This document shows positions 49,206 to 59,457 of a stretch of DNA of 64,000 nt, one piece after another. Each line of letters starts with the position of its first letter. The stretch's first letter is position 1. This DNA comes from an uncultured SAR86 cluster bacterium (GTDB lineage Bacteria > Pseudomonadota > Gammaproteobacteria > Magnimaribacterales > D2472), in assembly GCA_902558095.1 (NCBI GenBank), contig CACECP010000005.1, positions 1-64,000 on the forward strand, in the 5' to 3' direction. The translations under genes and the position numbers were made by a program. The notes under the pieces are model-generated. The model saw only the letters and a program-made list of their open reading frames with translations, did not search any database and was not told where the DNA came from.

Positions 49206-50669
49206 TTAACTTCTTTGGTAGTTAGGTGCTTCTTTGGTAATCATTACGTCGTGCACATGACTTTCAGCCATTCCAGCATTTGTGATTTCTACAAATTGAC
49301 TATTGTTTTGCATGTCTTCAATATTTTTACAGCCAATATACCCCATACTTTGTCTAACTCCACCAACTAATTGATTAATCACATTAATTACTAAACCTTT
49401 ATATGGTACCCTTCCTTCTATTCCCTCTGGTACCAACTTATCGTTCTCAACATCTTCCTGTAAATATCTATTAGCATCATCTCTTTCAGTCATAGCTCCA
49501 ATGGATCCCATTCCCCTATATGTTTTAAAACTTCTTCCTTGGAAAAGCTCAACTTTTCCTGGAGCTTCTTCGGTTCCTGCAAAAAGACTTCCAAGCATTA
49601 CTGAATCAGCGCCAGCTGCTATGGCTTTAGCTATATCACCTGAGAATCTAATTCCTCCATCTGCAATAATATTAATATCTTTACCATCAAGAGCTTTCTT
49701 GATTTCCAAAATTGCACTAATTTGAGGCACTCCTATACCAGCAATAATTCTTGTGGTGCATATAGAACCTGGCCCCATACCAACCTTTACGGCATCTGCA
49801 CCGGCTTTCACAAGTTCTGTTGCTGCATCAGCTGTAGCAATATTCCCACCAATAACATCAATATCTTTAAATTTATCTTTTATTACTTTAATGGTATTAA
49901 TAACATTTAAAGAATGGCCATGCGCACTGTCAATCACGAAAACATCAACTCCAGCTTCAGCTAAAGCCTCCGCTCTATCAAGAGTGTCTTCTCCAGTACC
50001 AATTGCTGCTCCAACTTGAAGCCTTCCTGAAGAATCTTTTGTAGCATTAGGGTGCTGAGCAGATTTCTCTATATCTTTCATCGTAACCAATCCAGATAAA
50101 TTATTATCTCCATCAAGAACTAATATTTTTTCAATTCTATTTTTATACATCAACTTCATAACATCTTCTTGAGAAAATCCTTCCTCAACAGTTACTAACT
50201 TTTCAAAAGGTGTCATTATTGATGAAACTTTGGCATTCATATTTTCTGCATATCTAAAATCTCTACTTGTAACAATTCCTTGCAACTTTCCACTATCAAC
50301 TACTGGCATCCCAGAAATACTCAACTCACTTGTCAATTGCCTAAGTTCGCCTATGGATTTATTAGAACCAATCGTTACAGGATCTCTAACAATGCCACTT
50401 TCGTATTTTTTGACAGATTTAACTAAGACCGCTTGATCTGAAATTGAATTATTTTTGTGAATTATTCCGATACCACCAGCCTCTGCTAAAGAAATTGCCA
50501 TCTTCGATTCAGTTACAGTATCCATGGCCGCAGAAATAAGCGGAGTCTTCAGACTAATGTTTTTAGTTAATTTGGATTCGATGCATGCTTGACTAGGAAG
50601 AAAGTCGCTATACTTCGGAAGAAGTAAAACATCATCAAATGTTAGTGCTTTATATTTTAATTTTTCCAT
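49206..50669 (-). CDS. guaB: Inosine-5'-monophosphate dehydrogenase
   Basis: 487 aa; [22 protein letters not shown] domains, [32 protein letters not shown]. Confidence 0.97.
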   Translation of the reverse strand: MEKLKYKALTFDDVLLLPKYSDFLPSQACIESKLTKNISLKTPLISAAMDTVTESKMAISLAEAGGIGIIHKNNSISDQAVLVKSVKKYESGIVRDPVTIGSNKSIGELRQLTSELSISGMPVVDSGKLQGIVTSRDFRYAENMNAKVSSIMTPFEKLVTVEEGFSQEDVMKLMYKNRIEKILVLDGDNNLSGLVTMKDIEKSAQHPNATKDSSGRLQVGAAIGTGEDTLDRAEALAEAGVDVFVIDSAHGHSLNVINTIKVIKDKFKDIDVIGGNIATADAATELVKAGADAVKVGMGPGSICTTRIIAGIGVPQISAILEIKKALDGKDINIIADGGIRFSGDIAKAIAAGADSVMLGSLFAGTEEAPGKVELFQGRSFKTYRGMGSIGAMTERDDANRYLQEDVENDKLVPEGIEGRVPYKGLVINVINQLVGGVRQSMGYIGCKNIEDMQNNSQFVEITNAGMAESHVHDVMITKEAPNYQRS

Positions 50670-50725
50670 GTCAGATTATAACCAAATGAAAAAAGAAAAA
50701 AAAGGTTGATAATTCTATCTAAAAA

Positions 50726-51289
50726 CTAAATTTTGTTTTTTATTTTTGAAATTAAATCGCTGAGTTGTGGTTTGTTAGCCTCTATTTCCTCTAAAGATAG
50801 GCCTTCAAGCTCATGAGGAAATACAAGCCATTGATCTGTTTCATGAATATAGTAATCTGGTTTTCTTCCAGTTTGGCTCTTATTTGGCTTGTAATATGGG
50901 GTAGCAACTTTTATATCTGGTGTATTTTTTTTACAGGCTGATGTTATGTCATTAATAATTTGAGCAATTGAATTTCCAGTATCATGAACATCGTCAACAA
51001 TTAAAAGCCTATCTTCCGACTCAAGCTGTCTTATAACATAATTTAATCCATAAACTTGCACACTATCTTTTCGGGAATCTATACCGGAATAATATGAAGT
51101 TCTTACGGCTACGTGATCAGACTTTATACCAAGAAAGCTTAAAAATTCTTGGACAGCAATACCAATAGGAGCCCCGCCCCTCCATACACCAATTATATAA
51201 TTTGGTTCAAATCCAGATTCATAAACATTCCAAGCAAGTTGTGATGAATCTTTCAATAAGCTATCTGGTTTAATAAATAGTTTTTCCAT
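50726..51289 (-). CDS. Phosphoribosyltransferase (hypoxanthine/xanthine-type)
   Basis: 187 aa; YIIGVWRGGAPIGIAVQEFL, LLIVDDVHDTGNSIAQIINDI. Confidence 0.82.
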   Translation of the reverse strand: MEKLFIKPDSLLKDSSQLAWNVYESGFEPNYIIGVWRGGAPIGIAVQEFLSFLGIKSDHVAVRTSYYSGIDSRKDSVQVYGLNYVIRQLESEDRLLIVDDVHDTGNSIAQIINDITSACKKNTPDIKVATPYYKPNKSQTGRKPDYYIHETDQWLVFPHELEGLSLEEIEANKPQLSDLISKIKNKI

Positions 51290-51296
51290 AATTTTG

Positions 51297-51319
51297 CAAA
51301 GGGCCTGTATGGCCCTTTG
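51297..51319. terminator. Putative terminator hairpin downstream of the TonB receptor gene
   Basis: CAAAGGGCC-TGTAT-GGCCCTTTG perfect 9-bp stem in the short gap between two minus-strand genes; T-tract is weak. Confidence 0.55.
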
Positions 51320-51349
51320 TGAGAATTATAACTTCTAGAGAAGAAGAAA

Positions 51350-53674
51350 TCAGAAGTTATAACTAATTCTTGTCATGAATTGTCTTGGAGGAATAAGCTC
51401 AAGTCCTGTTGAAGCAACTCCAAATACGTCAGTCATACTTGAATTTATACCATCTTCATCAGTAACATTAAGAAGCATTAAGTCTAGACCAAGATTATTG
51501 TTGTAATCTATACCAATTGTAAAGTTAACAATATCGTATCCAGGGATTGCATCCACAATTGGATTATTGCTAACTCTTTGCATAAATTTACCTCTTTTTA
51601 CATACTGAACAATAGCAGTTAAGCTGTTGCCTGACGGTAAATCAGTTTCATATATAAAATTTACATCAGCTGTGAACTCTGGAGTTTTTGCAAGTTGATT
51701 ACCTTTAACGTTTTCTCTCAATCCATATCTTAAATCCTCTTCGCCAAAGAAATATTGATAAGCATCAACATTGTCTAACACAAAGTAATCAGAAGAAACT
51801 TCAGAGTTAAGGAATGCTAGATTCATATCAAAAGTGAATGAATCAGATGCCAAAGCAGTAAATTCAATTTCAACACCAGACATTTCTGATTCAGGAATAT
51901 TAGCTACACCACCTCGATATGGATCAGGGTCAGTTGCTTGAAATTGTAGGTTTTCGTAATCATAAGAGAAGGCAGCAATATTTGCTCTAGCCTTTCCATT
52001 AAATAGATCTGTTTTAATACCAAGCTCTGTGGAGTCAACAGTTTCTGCTTCAAATGTAGGAAAAACCATTGGTGGAGCATTATCGTTATCAAAACCAAAA
52101 GTTAAATTACTTCCACCAGGCTTAAACCCACTAGCTAATGTTAAATAAATCATAGTTGCATCAGCTAAATCATATTCGCCAGTTATCCTTGTTGTTATTT
52201 CATCAGTAGTACCCTCTGCTACAAATGTTTCAGTATTTAAAAAATTTGTAACGTCTGTTCCAAAAGTATCTTCCGAATATCTCAACCCAGAAATAAGCCT
52301 AAAAGTATCGCTAAAGCTGTAGGTTGTTTGCGCATAAACAGATAAAGATTCCCTATATGGAAAAGCATCAGTAAAAAAGTCTACATCCGCAGCTGGTCCA
52401 AAAATATCAAATCTGCCTGGTATTCCATAATCATGCTCATAACAATAATTCGGATCTGCAAAAGAAGCATCGCAAACATATTTAAATACTCCATCAAGAT
52501 CATCATCTCTGTAACCTCTGATTACATTTTCAATTTCATGATCCATGTAAAAAGCACCAACTGTCCAATCAAGCTTTCCATTCATTGCAGGCTCATTAGA
52601 TATAAGGTTAACTTCAAAAGTTGTTGTTTCAACCACTGAAGTTTCAGGTCTAAACTCTGCTTGTTGATATGTTGCACCAGCGCCCAAGCCTGGAATTGAG
52701 AGAACAGAGTCTCCAAAATTGTGACGATCATTGTCTCTTGTAACCGAAATATCATCATCTTGAGAACTAGCTAAAATTTTTAAATTTGCAAATCCGAGAT
52801 CTGATTCAAAAATCATAGCAACTACCGAAGAAGTTAATTCTTGTTTTGAAATTGTATTTTGTGACAGCTTTCGCATACCTGGTGATTGATCATCTATACC
52901 TCTCAAAGCTGCACCATTTCTATCAACGTGCGCATACTGACCAAATATCCTTAAACTTGAGGTATCACTTAATTCAAAGAAAAAATCTGCTCTAAAATTG
53001 AGATTATGTGCATCATCAAGATCTTGTCCTGTAAAAATGTTTTCAGTAAAACCTTCTCGAGTCATGGCAGAAAATGATAATTTAGTGCTTGCTGTATCTG
53101 ATAATGGTATGTTTGAAGAAGATCTCAACTGCTTCATTCCATAATCACCATATGTTATGTCTGCTTTTGAAAACCTTTCTTCTGATGTTGGTTTATTGCT
53201 TATAACATTAATAGCTCCACCAGTTGAGTTTTGGCCAAAAAGAGTACCTTGTGGACCTCTTAATACTTCAATTCTTTGAACATCTAGAAAGTCTGTTTGC
53301 AATGAAAATGGTGAAGCAATAAAAATGCCATCCATATGATACGCAACTGAAGGAGCTGCAATAGCATTTTGATTTGTTTCATTACCAACACCTCTTATAG
53401 ATATAACAGTTTTATAACCTTCATTTTTTGCAACTGTTACACCAGGCACAATACTGGATAAATCAACAAAGGAATTAATATTTTTTGCCTCTATCTCTGA
53501 ATCAGTGATTGCAGTAACTGCTTGAGAAACAGATTGAAGACTTTCATCTCTCTTTTCAGCAGTAACAATTACCTCTTCAAAGACTAACTCACCATCTTGA
53601 GCAAAAATATCGTTTGAAAAAGATAATATAAGAATAGAAGCAATGGATGCTCTAAATAAAATAGTAGATTTCAT
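51350..53674 (-). CDS. TonB-dependent receptor
   Basis: 774 aa; signal peptide, FEEVIVTAEKRDESLQSVSQAVTAI (TonB box/plug), VQRIEVLRGPQGTLFGQNSTGGAINVIS, terminal aromatic (…RISYNF). Confidence 0.93.
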   Translation of the reverse strand: MKSTILFRASIASILILSFSNDIFAQDGELVFEEVIVTAEKRDESLQSVSQAVTAITDSEIEAKNINSFVDLSSIVPGVTVAKNEGYKTVISIRGVGNETNQNAIAAPSVAYHMDGIFIASPFSLQTDFLDVQRIEVLRGPQGTLFGQNSTGGAINVISNKPTSEERFSKADITYGDYGMKQLRSSSNIPLSDTASTKLSFSAMTREGFTENIFTGQDLDDAHNLNFRADFFFELSDTSSLRIFGQYAHVDRNGAALRGIDDQSPGMRKLSQNTISKQELTSSVVAMIFESDLGFANLKILASSQDDDISVTRDNDRHNFGDSVLSIPGLGAGATYQQAEFRPETSVVETTTFEVNLISNEPAMNGKLDWTVGAFYMDHEIENVIRGYRDDDLDGVFKYVCDASFADPNYCYEHDYGIPGRFDIFGPAADVDFFTDAFPYRESLSVYAQTTYSFSDTFRLISGLRYSEDTFGTDVTNFLNTETFVAEGTTDEITTRITGEYDLADATMIYLTLASGFKPGGSNLTFGFDNDNAPPMVFPTFEAETVDSTELGIKTDLFNGKARANIAAFSYDYENLQFQATDPDPYRGGVANIPESEMSGVEIEFTALASDSFTFDMNLAFLNSEVSSDYFVLDNVDAYQYFFGEEDLRYGLRENVKGNQLAKTPEFTADVNFIYETDLPSGNSLTAIVQYVKRGKFMQRVSNNPIVDAIPGYDIVNFTIGIDYNNNLGLDLMLLNVTDEDGINSSMTDVFGVASTGLELIPPRQFMTRISYNF

Positions 53675-53829
53675 AATAAATGTATCCTCTTTAATAGATG
53701 TTTATATAATTACATGCAACTTATATGCCAAATAATTATATTAAATTTAAGTTTTTGCAAGTTATAAAATTCTGATGTTATATTAACACTTTCGATGACA
53801 TCTGTACTAGATTGAATATACTTATTTGT

Positions 53830-55128
53830 ATGAAAAATTTTCTTAATAATTTCTTTCAACTTGATCGCAATAATACTGACATAAAGTCTGAAGTTATTGC
53901 TGGTTTTACAACGTTTTTAACAATGGCATATATAATTTTTGTAAATCCACAAATAATGGAAGCAAGTGGAATGGATAAGGATGCTATTTTTGTAGGCACC
54001 TGCTTAGCCGCCGCCATTGCATGCTTGATTATGGGAGTTTTTGCAAATTGGCCAATTGGTCTTGCCCCTGGAATGGGTTTGAATGCTTTTTTTACTTACA
54101 CTGTTGTTGGTGAAATGGGTTACTCTTGGGAGATTGCTTTAGGAGCTGTTTTTATTGCTGGTATTTTATTTTTTGTAATGAGTGTTACTAATCTTAGGAG
54201 CTGGATGATTGCAAGCATACCTATGAATTTAAGAATCGCGATGGGAGCTGGAGTTGGTTTATTTATTGGGATAATTGGTCTTAAAAGCGGAGGCATAATA
54301 ATTACTAATGATGCAACGCTTTTAGCATTAGGTGATTTTACTAATATTGAAACACTTCTCGCTGCAACTGGCTTTCTAATAATTTCAGCCCTATCTATCA
54401 GAAAAATACCTGGTGCAATTATTATAGGAATATTAATAATTACTTTGATTGCAATATTTGCCGATCTTATTCAGTTCAAGGGAGTAATTTCAACTCCACC
54501 TAATATAGCGCCAACTTTCATGAAGCTAGATATTCTTGGAGCTTTGAATCTTGGAATGTTGACAGTAATTATGTCTTTTCTATTTGTTAATCTATTCGAT
54601 ACAACAGGAACTTTAGTAGGTGTCGCAACAAGAGCAAATTTATTAGATGAAAATGGAGAAGCAGAAAGTCTTGATAAGGCTCTAAAAGCAGACAGTGGAG
54701 CGAGTATATTTGGTACATTTTTTGGATGCTCTCCGGTAACAAGCTATGTTGAAAGTTCTGCTGGTGTGGAAGCAGGCGGAAGAACTGGTCTTACTGCAGT
54801 TGTAGTTGGAATATTGTTTATTTTAGCAATGTTCTTATCACCGTTAGCTTCTATCATTCCAGCATACGCCACTGCAGGTGCTTTAGTTTATGTGGCCATT
54901 TTGATGCTTGGAGGTATGGAAAAATTAAACTGGTCTCATGTTACAGAACTTATACCTGCATTGATTATCCTCATAATGATACCTTTAACATTTTCAATTG
55001 CTGATGGAATTGCTTTAGGGTTTTTATCATATGTTGTTTTAAAAATAACAAATGGTGAAATAAAGAACATCACATATGCAGCTTGGTTCCTTACCATCAT
55101 TTTTATTTCAAAATTTATATTTTTATAA
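53830..55128 (+). CDS. NCS2/AzgA-like purine permease
   Basis: ORF track starts at TTG 53812; ATG 53830 gives MKNFLNNFFQLDRNNTDIKSEVIAGFTTFLTMAYIIFVNPQIM; GLAPGMGLNAFFTY; FGCSPVTSYVESSAGVEAGGRTGLTA. Confidence 0.9.
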   Translation: MKNFLNNFFQLDRNNTDIKSEVIAGFTTFLTMAYIIFVNPQIMEASGMDKDAIFVGTCLAAAIACLIMGVFANWPIGLAPGMGLNAFFTYTVVGEMGYSWEIALGAVFIAGILFFVMSVTNLRSWMIASIPMNLRIAMGAGVGLFIGIIGLKSGGIIITNDATLLALGDFTNIETLLAATGFLIISALSIRKIPGAIIIGILIITLIAIFADLIQFKGVISTPPNIAPTFMKLDILGALNLGMLTVIMSFLFVNLFDTTGTLVGVATRANLLDENGEAESLDKALKADSGASIFGTFFGCSPVTSYVESSAGVEAGGRTGLTAVVVGILFILAMFLSPLASIIPAYATAGALVYVAILMLGGMEKLNWSHVTELIPALIILIMIPLTFSIADGIALGFLSYVVLKITNGEIKNITYAAWFLTIIFISKFIFL

Positions 55129-55350
55129 AGCTAAACCCAATATATATATTATTGTCAGGCCTGCATTTAAAACTACAAGCGTCATTTCTTTCCATAAGAT
55201 CCCAACAACAACCCATAATGAATTGGCTATTATAAATGCCCAATGATGGTATTCTAAGGCCGGTATAAAGCTAGCTAATATTGCAGCTAGAATCAATATT
55301 GCTGTTGCTGTCCATGCAAGAAATTGATAGGGCTTTTCGTTTTGATTCAT
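55123..55350 (-). CDS. Small membrane protein, hypothetical
   Basis: 75 aa; two to three predicted TM segments. Confidence 0.6.
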   Translation of the reverse strand: MNQNEKPYQFLAWTATAILILAAILASFIPALEYHHWAFIIANSLWVVVGILWKEMTLVVLNAGLTIIYILGLAL

Positions 55351-55362
55351 TTAAATTTTTTA

Positions 55363-55704
55363 TTATTTAAAAAGATCGTCAGTTTTTGATGCACAAATAA
55401 AGTCATTTTTGTGAAGTCCTTTAATTTTATGCGACCACCAAGAAACAGTAACGTTTCCCCACTCAAGAACGATCTCAGGATGATGATCTTCTTGTTCGGC
55501 AAGTTCAGCTACTTTATTTGTAAAATTAACAGAATCCTCATAACTAGAAAAAGCAAAAGAACATATTAATCTTTTAATACCGTCCTCTTCATGAACTATC
55601 CAAGAAGGTATTTGTGGAGAGAGTTCTTTTATCTCTTGCTCAGAGAGAACAGGTGCATCTAATCTGCAAGCCTCACAGCTACTTTGAGAAAGTTCGTTTG
55701 ACAA
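55363..55704 (-). CDS. phhB: 4a-hydroxytetrahydrobiopterin dehydratase
   Basis: 113 aa; PSWIVHEEDGIKRLICSFAFSSYEDSVNFTNKVAELAEQEDHHPEIVLEWGNVTVSWWSHKIKGLHKNDF. Confidence 0.9.
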   Translation of the reverse strand: MSNELSQSSCEACRLDAPVLSEQEIKELSPQIPSWIVHEEDGIKRLICSFAFSSYEDSVNFTNKVAELAEQEDHHPEIVLEWGNVTVSWWSHKIKGLHKNDFICASKTDDLFK

Positions 55705-55706
55705 CT

Positions 55707-57098
55707 TTATATACCACCCTTTGCAAGTTTAGATGGATCAAGTAATTTCTCAAGCTTAGCTTTTGTTAAGTCAGTTTCTTCAGCTGCAACTTCAATTATT
55801 GGCTTATTTTCTTTATAGGCTTTTTTTGCAATCGCTGCTGCTTTTTCGTAACCAATAATTGGATTTAATGCTGTAACTAATATTGGATTTTTTGATAATG
55901 AGAGTTCTAAATTTTTATGATTAACCTTAAATGTCTTTATGGCTTTCTTCGATAAAGCATTCATTGATCCACTCAAGAGGTTAATACTCTTTAATAGGTT
56001 GTAGGCTATGACTGGCAACATTACATTTAATTGGAAATTTCCAGATTGAGCTGCAACAGTAATTGTTACATCATTACCAATAACATCTGCACATGCCATA
56101 GAAACTGCCTCAGGAATGACAGGATTAACTTTACCAGGCATGATGCTGCTTCCAGGCTGTAAGGCTTTTAATTCAATATCAGATATTCCAGCCAAAGGAC
56201 CACTATTCATCCATCGAAGATCATTTGAGACTTTCATCAATACGACCGCTAGATTCTTTAACTCTCCTGATAATTGTACTGAGCAATCTTGAGCACTAAG
56301 CTCATGATAAAAGTTCTCGGCTGGATAAAACTTAGACTTACTTCCTAATAACTTGGTCATTTCTTGGGTAAAATATTTTGAAAATTGTTTATGAGCATTT
56401 ATGCCGCTTCCAACAGCAGTTCCGCCTTGAGGAAGCTCTAGTAGTTTTTTTTCAAAAATATTTAACATCTCTTTTGAAGATTTTAACTGACTAGACCATG
56501 CTTTTAATTCTTCATAGAAATCAATAGGCATAGCATCCATTAGATGAGTTCTTCCAGTTTTAATAGTTCCTTTCAAAGATTCTGACTTATCGTCAATTGA
56601 TTTAATTAAACTATCTAAAGCTGGAAAAAGTTTCTTAGTTAAATCCATATGAGCACTAATTTTGATTGCAGTAGGAATGACATCGTTACTACTTTGGCTC
56701 ATATTTACATCATCATTTGGACTAACTTCAACTTTTGCATATTTAGTAGCTAGATTTGCTATAACTTCATTAGCGTTCATATTTGAGCTTGTTCCAGAGC
56801 CTGTTTGAAATACATCAATTGGAAATTCATTATGATGTTTTTCCTGCCAAACTTCTTTAGATGCTCTTGAAATGGCCTTAGATTTTTTTGAAGAAATAAG
56901 CTTTAATCTTAAATTAGCCTTTGCTGCAGCATCTTTTATGAATCCCAAAGAAGATACAAATGATTTTGTAAATGGGAAATCCATTTTTATACCGCTTATA
57001 GGAAAATTATTTACGGCTCGTTGTGTTTGAGCGCCCCACAATGCCTTTGAGGGAACTTTAACTTCTCCTAAACTATCTTTTTCAATTCTATATTTCAT
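55707..57098 (-). CDS. fumC: Class II fumarate hydratase
   Basis: 463 aa; SGTSSNMNANEVIAN, TGRTHLMDAMP, GSSIMPGKVNPVIPEAV. Confidence 0.94.
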   Translation of the reverse strand: MKYRIEKDSLGEVKVPSKALWGAQTQRAVNNFPISGIKMDFPFTKSFVSSLGFIKDAAAKANLRLKLISSKKSKAISRASKEVWQEKHHNEFPIDVFQTGSGTSSNMNANEVIANLATKYAKVEVSPNDDVNMSQSSNDVIPTAIKISAHMDLTKKLFPALDSLIKSIDDKSESLKGTIKTGRTHLMDAMPIDFYEELKAWSSQLKSSKEMLNIFEKKLLELPQGGTAVGSGINAHKQFSKYFTQEMTKLLGSKSKFYPAENFYHELSAQDCSVQLSGELKNLAVVLMKVSNDLRWMNSGPLAGISDIELKALQPGSSIMPGKVNPVIPEAVSMACADVIGNDVTITVAAQSGNFQLNVMLPVIAYNLLKSINLLSGSMNALSKKAIKTFKVNHKNLELSLSKNPILVTALNPIIGYEKAAAIAKKAYKENKPIIEVAAEETDLTKAKLEKLLDPSKLAKGGI

Positions 57099-57157
57099 AT
57101 TTGGTTCTTAATTTGATAAGCTATTTTAACATTATTGAGCTTAGGAGTATAAAAACT

Positions 57158-57967
57158 ATGTCAAATGTTGCACCCATAAAAATTGATATTACTAATGGTA
57201 AATTACCTATTAAGGAAAAGGGTCTTGTTTTCCAAGAATTTGCTAATCCAGCAGAAGAAAGAAGAAATCAGCTAGAAAAGCTTGCGGCCGGATTCAGGCT
57301 TTTTGATTATTTTGGTTTTAATGAAGGGGTCGCTGGTCATATTACATACAGAGATCCTGAGTTTAAAGATCACTTTTGGGTAAATCCTTTAGGTGTCCAC
57401 TTCTCTCAAATTTCTGTATCAGACTTATTATTAGTTAATCATGATGGAAAAGTTGTTCAAGGTGATAAAGATGTTAACGTTGCGGCATTTGCAATACATT
57501 CAAGACTTCATAAAGCAAGGCCAGATGTTAATGCTGCGGCTCATTCGCATTCAATTTACGGAAGAACATTTTCAACTCTTGGAAAATTATTAGATCCTAT
57601 TTCTCAAGATGCTTGTGCATTTTATGAGAATCAAGGCATATATGAAGATTTCTCTGGTGTTGTTGAAGAAGTTGATGAGGGTGATGAAATTGCAAAAGCT
57701 CTAGGTAACAAGAAGGTTGCAATACTTCAAAATCATGGAATTTTAACAACAGGACCTTCTGTAGATATAGCTCTGTGGTTTTATATGTCGATGGAAAGAT
57801 GTTGTCAGGCGCAACTAATGGCAGAAGCTGCAGGTAAGCCTAAAATTATTCCTCATGAAACTGCCATTAAAACAAGAGAATTTATTGCAAACGATATTGC
57901 TGCATGGGCAAGCTATCAGCCAGCATTTGATAAAATTGTAAAGATGCAGCCAGATCTTTTAGATTAA
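57158..57967 (+). CDS. Class II aldolase/adducin family protein
   Basis: ATG 57158 preferred over the upstream start at 57101; LAAGFRLFDYFGFNEGVAGHITYRDPE, HSHSIYGRTFSTL, LQNHGILTTG. Confidence 0.87.
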   Translation: MSNVAPIKIDITNGKLPIKEKGLVFQEFANPAEERRNQLEKLAAGFRLFDYFGFNEGVAGHITYRDPEFKDHFWVNPLGVHFSQISVSDLLLVNHDGKVVQGDKDVNVAAFAIHSRLHKARPDVNAAAHSHSIYGRTFSTLGKLLDPISQDACAFYENQGIYEDFSGVVEEVDEGDEIAKALGNKKVAILQNHGILTTGPSVDIALWFYMSMERCCQAQLMAEAAGKPKIIPHETAIKTREFIANDIAAWASYQPAFDKIVKMQPDLLD

Positions 57968-59400
57968 CTGGCTGGAACAATTATCGCTTTAGTTTCAAGA
58001 CACTCTTCAAGACCATGTTTACCATGCTCTCTTCCATTTCCAGAAGCTTTGTAGCCACCAAATGGAGCTGCATTTCCTCTGGCACCACCATTAATAGTTA
58101 TTTGTCCAGCTCTTATCTGATTTCCAACTTCTATTGCATGAGATAGCTCGCCTTGAACATACCCAGCGAGCCCATATTCAGTATCATTAGCGATTTCAAT
58201 CGCCTCTTCTTCAGTTTCATACTTCATAATGCATAAGACAGGACCAAATATTTCTTCTTTTGCAATAGTCATATCATTTGTTACATCAGCAAAAACTGTT
58301 GGTTTAATATAATAACCTTTATCGTACCCTTCGGGTCTTTCAACCCCACCTGCAACTAGTCTGGCTCCTTCTTCAATGCCGATTTCGATCATCTTAATAA
58401 TCTTTTCATATTGAGTTTTATTTGAAATAGGTCCTAACCTAAATTCGCCATTAGGATCTCCAACAGTAGTACTATTAGCGGTAGCTTCTGCAACTGCAAC
58501 AGCTTTGTCATAATTTTTTGAGGAAACCAACATTCTTGTTGGGGCATTGCAAGATTGACCAGAATTTAAAAAACAGTGACCAGCTCCACCCTTAACTGAT
58601 TTTTCTAGATCAGCAACATCATCTAATATAATGTTCGCCGATTTTCCTCCAAGCTCCTGTTGAACTCTTTTTACTGTAGTTGCAGAAGCTTGAGCAACGG
58701 CTATTCCTGCTCTTGTTGAACCAGTAAATGACATCATGTCCACTTTTTCATGTTCTGACAAAGCAGCTCCAACAATTGGTCCATACCCATTAACTAAATT
58801 AAATACTCCATTTGGAACGCCAGCTTTATGCATAACCTCTGCAAGCAACATAGAACAATAAGGTGATATTTCACTGGGTTTAAGAACCATTGTACAACCA
58901 GTTGCAATAGCTGCAGATACTTTTGTTGTAATCTGATTCATAGGCCAGTTCCAAGGAGTAATCATCCCAATAACACCAATAGGCTCCCTTCTTAAAGTGT
59001 AGCCACCCTCTTCTTTTTCAAACTCATACTCCTCTAAAGCTTCAAGAGTCTCTTTAAAGTTAATAAGACCCGTATTTGCTTGTGCTCTTTCGGACAACCA
59101 ATTAGGTGCTCCCATTTCTTTTGTAATAACTTCTACAAAATCTTTGTATCTATTTTCATATTCTTGAATAATTTTCTTTAAGAGGTCTATTCTTTCTTCT
59201 TGTGAAGACTTTGAGAATGAAACAAATGCATTACTAGCTGCATTAACTGCTGCATCAATATCTTCTTTTGTTCCAGCCGTTACTTGACCAATAACCTCTT
59301 CATTAGCTGGATTGATTACATCAATTAATTCATTTGAATCTGATTTTACCCATTCACCATTGATGTAAAAGTTTAAATCGTTGCTCATATAACACTCCAT
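57964..59400 (-). CDS. Aldehyde dehydrogenase family protein
   Basis: 478 aa; ITPWNWPMNQITTKVSAAIATGCTMVLKPSE, QELGGKSANIILDD, NSGQSCNAPTRMLV. Confidence 0.92.
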   Translation of the reverse strand: MECYMSNDLNFYINGEWVKSDSNELIDVINPANEEVIGQVTAGTKEDIDAAVNAASNAFVSFSKSSQEERIDLLKKIIQEYENRYKDFVEVITKEMGAPNWLSERAQANTGLINFKETLEALEEYEFEKEEGGYTLRREPIGVIGMITPWNWPMNQITTKVSAAIATGCTMVLKPSEISPYCSMLLAEVMHKAGVPNGVFNLVNGYGPIVGAALSEHEKVDMMSFTGSTRAGIAVAQASATTVKRVQQELGGKSANIILDDVADLEKSVKGGAGHCFLNSGQSCNAPTRMLVSSKNYDKAVAVAEATANSTTVGDPNGEFRLGPISNKTQYEKIIKMIEIGIEEGARLVAGGVERPEGYDKGYYIKPTVFADVTNDMTIAKEEIFGPVLCIMKYETEEEAIEIANDTEYGLAGYVQGELSHAIEVGNQIRAGQITINGGARGNAAPFGGYKASGNGREHGKHGLEECLETKAIIVPAS

Positions 59401-59457
59401 GAAATTTTAGACATAAAATTATAACTAAATACTTACAAATGAACTAGAAGAGTCTTT

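Noticed and set aside
49501-50436. Several plus-strand ORFs opposite guaB (e.g. 49501..49725, 49753..50019, 50230..50436)
   Set aside because: Antisense shadows of guaB with no recognisable motifs.
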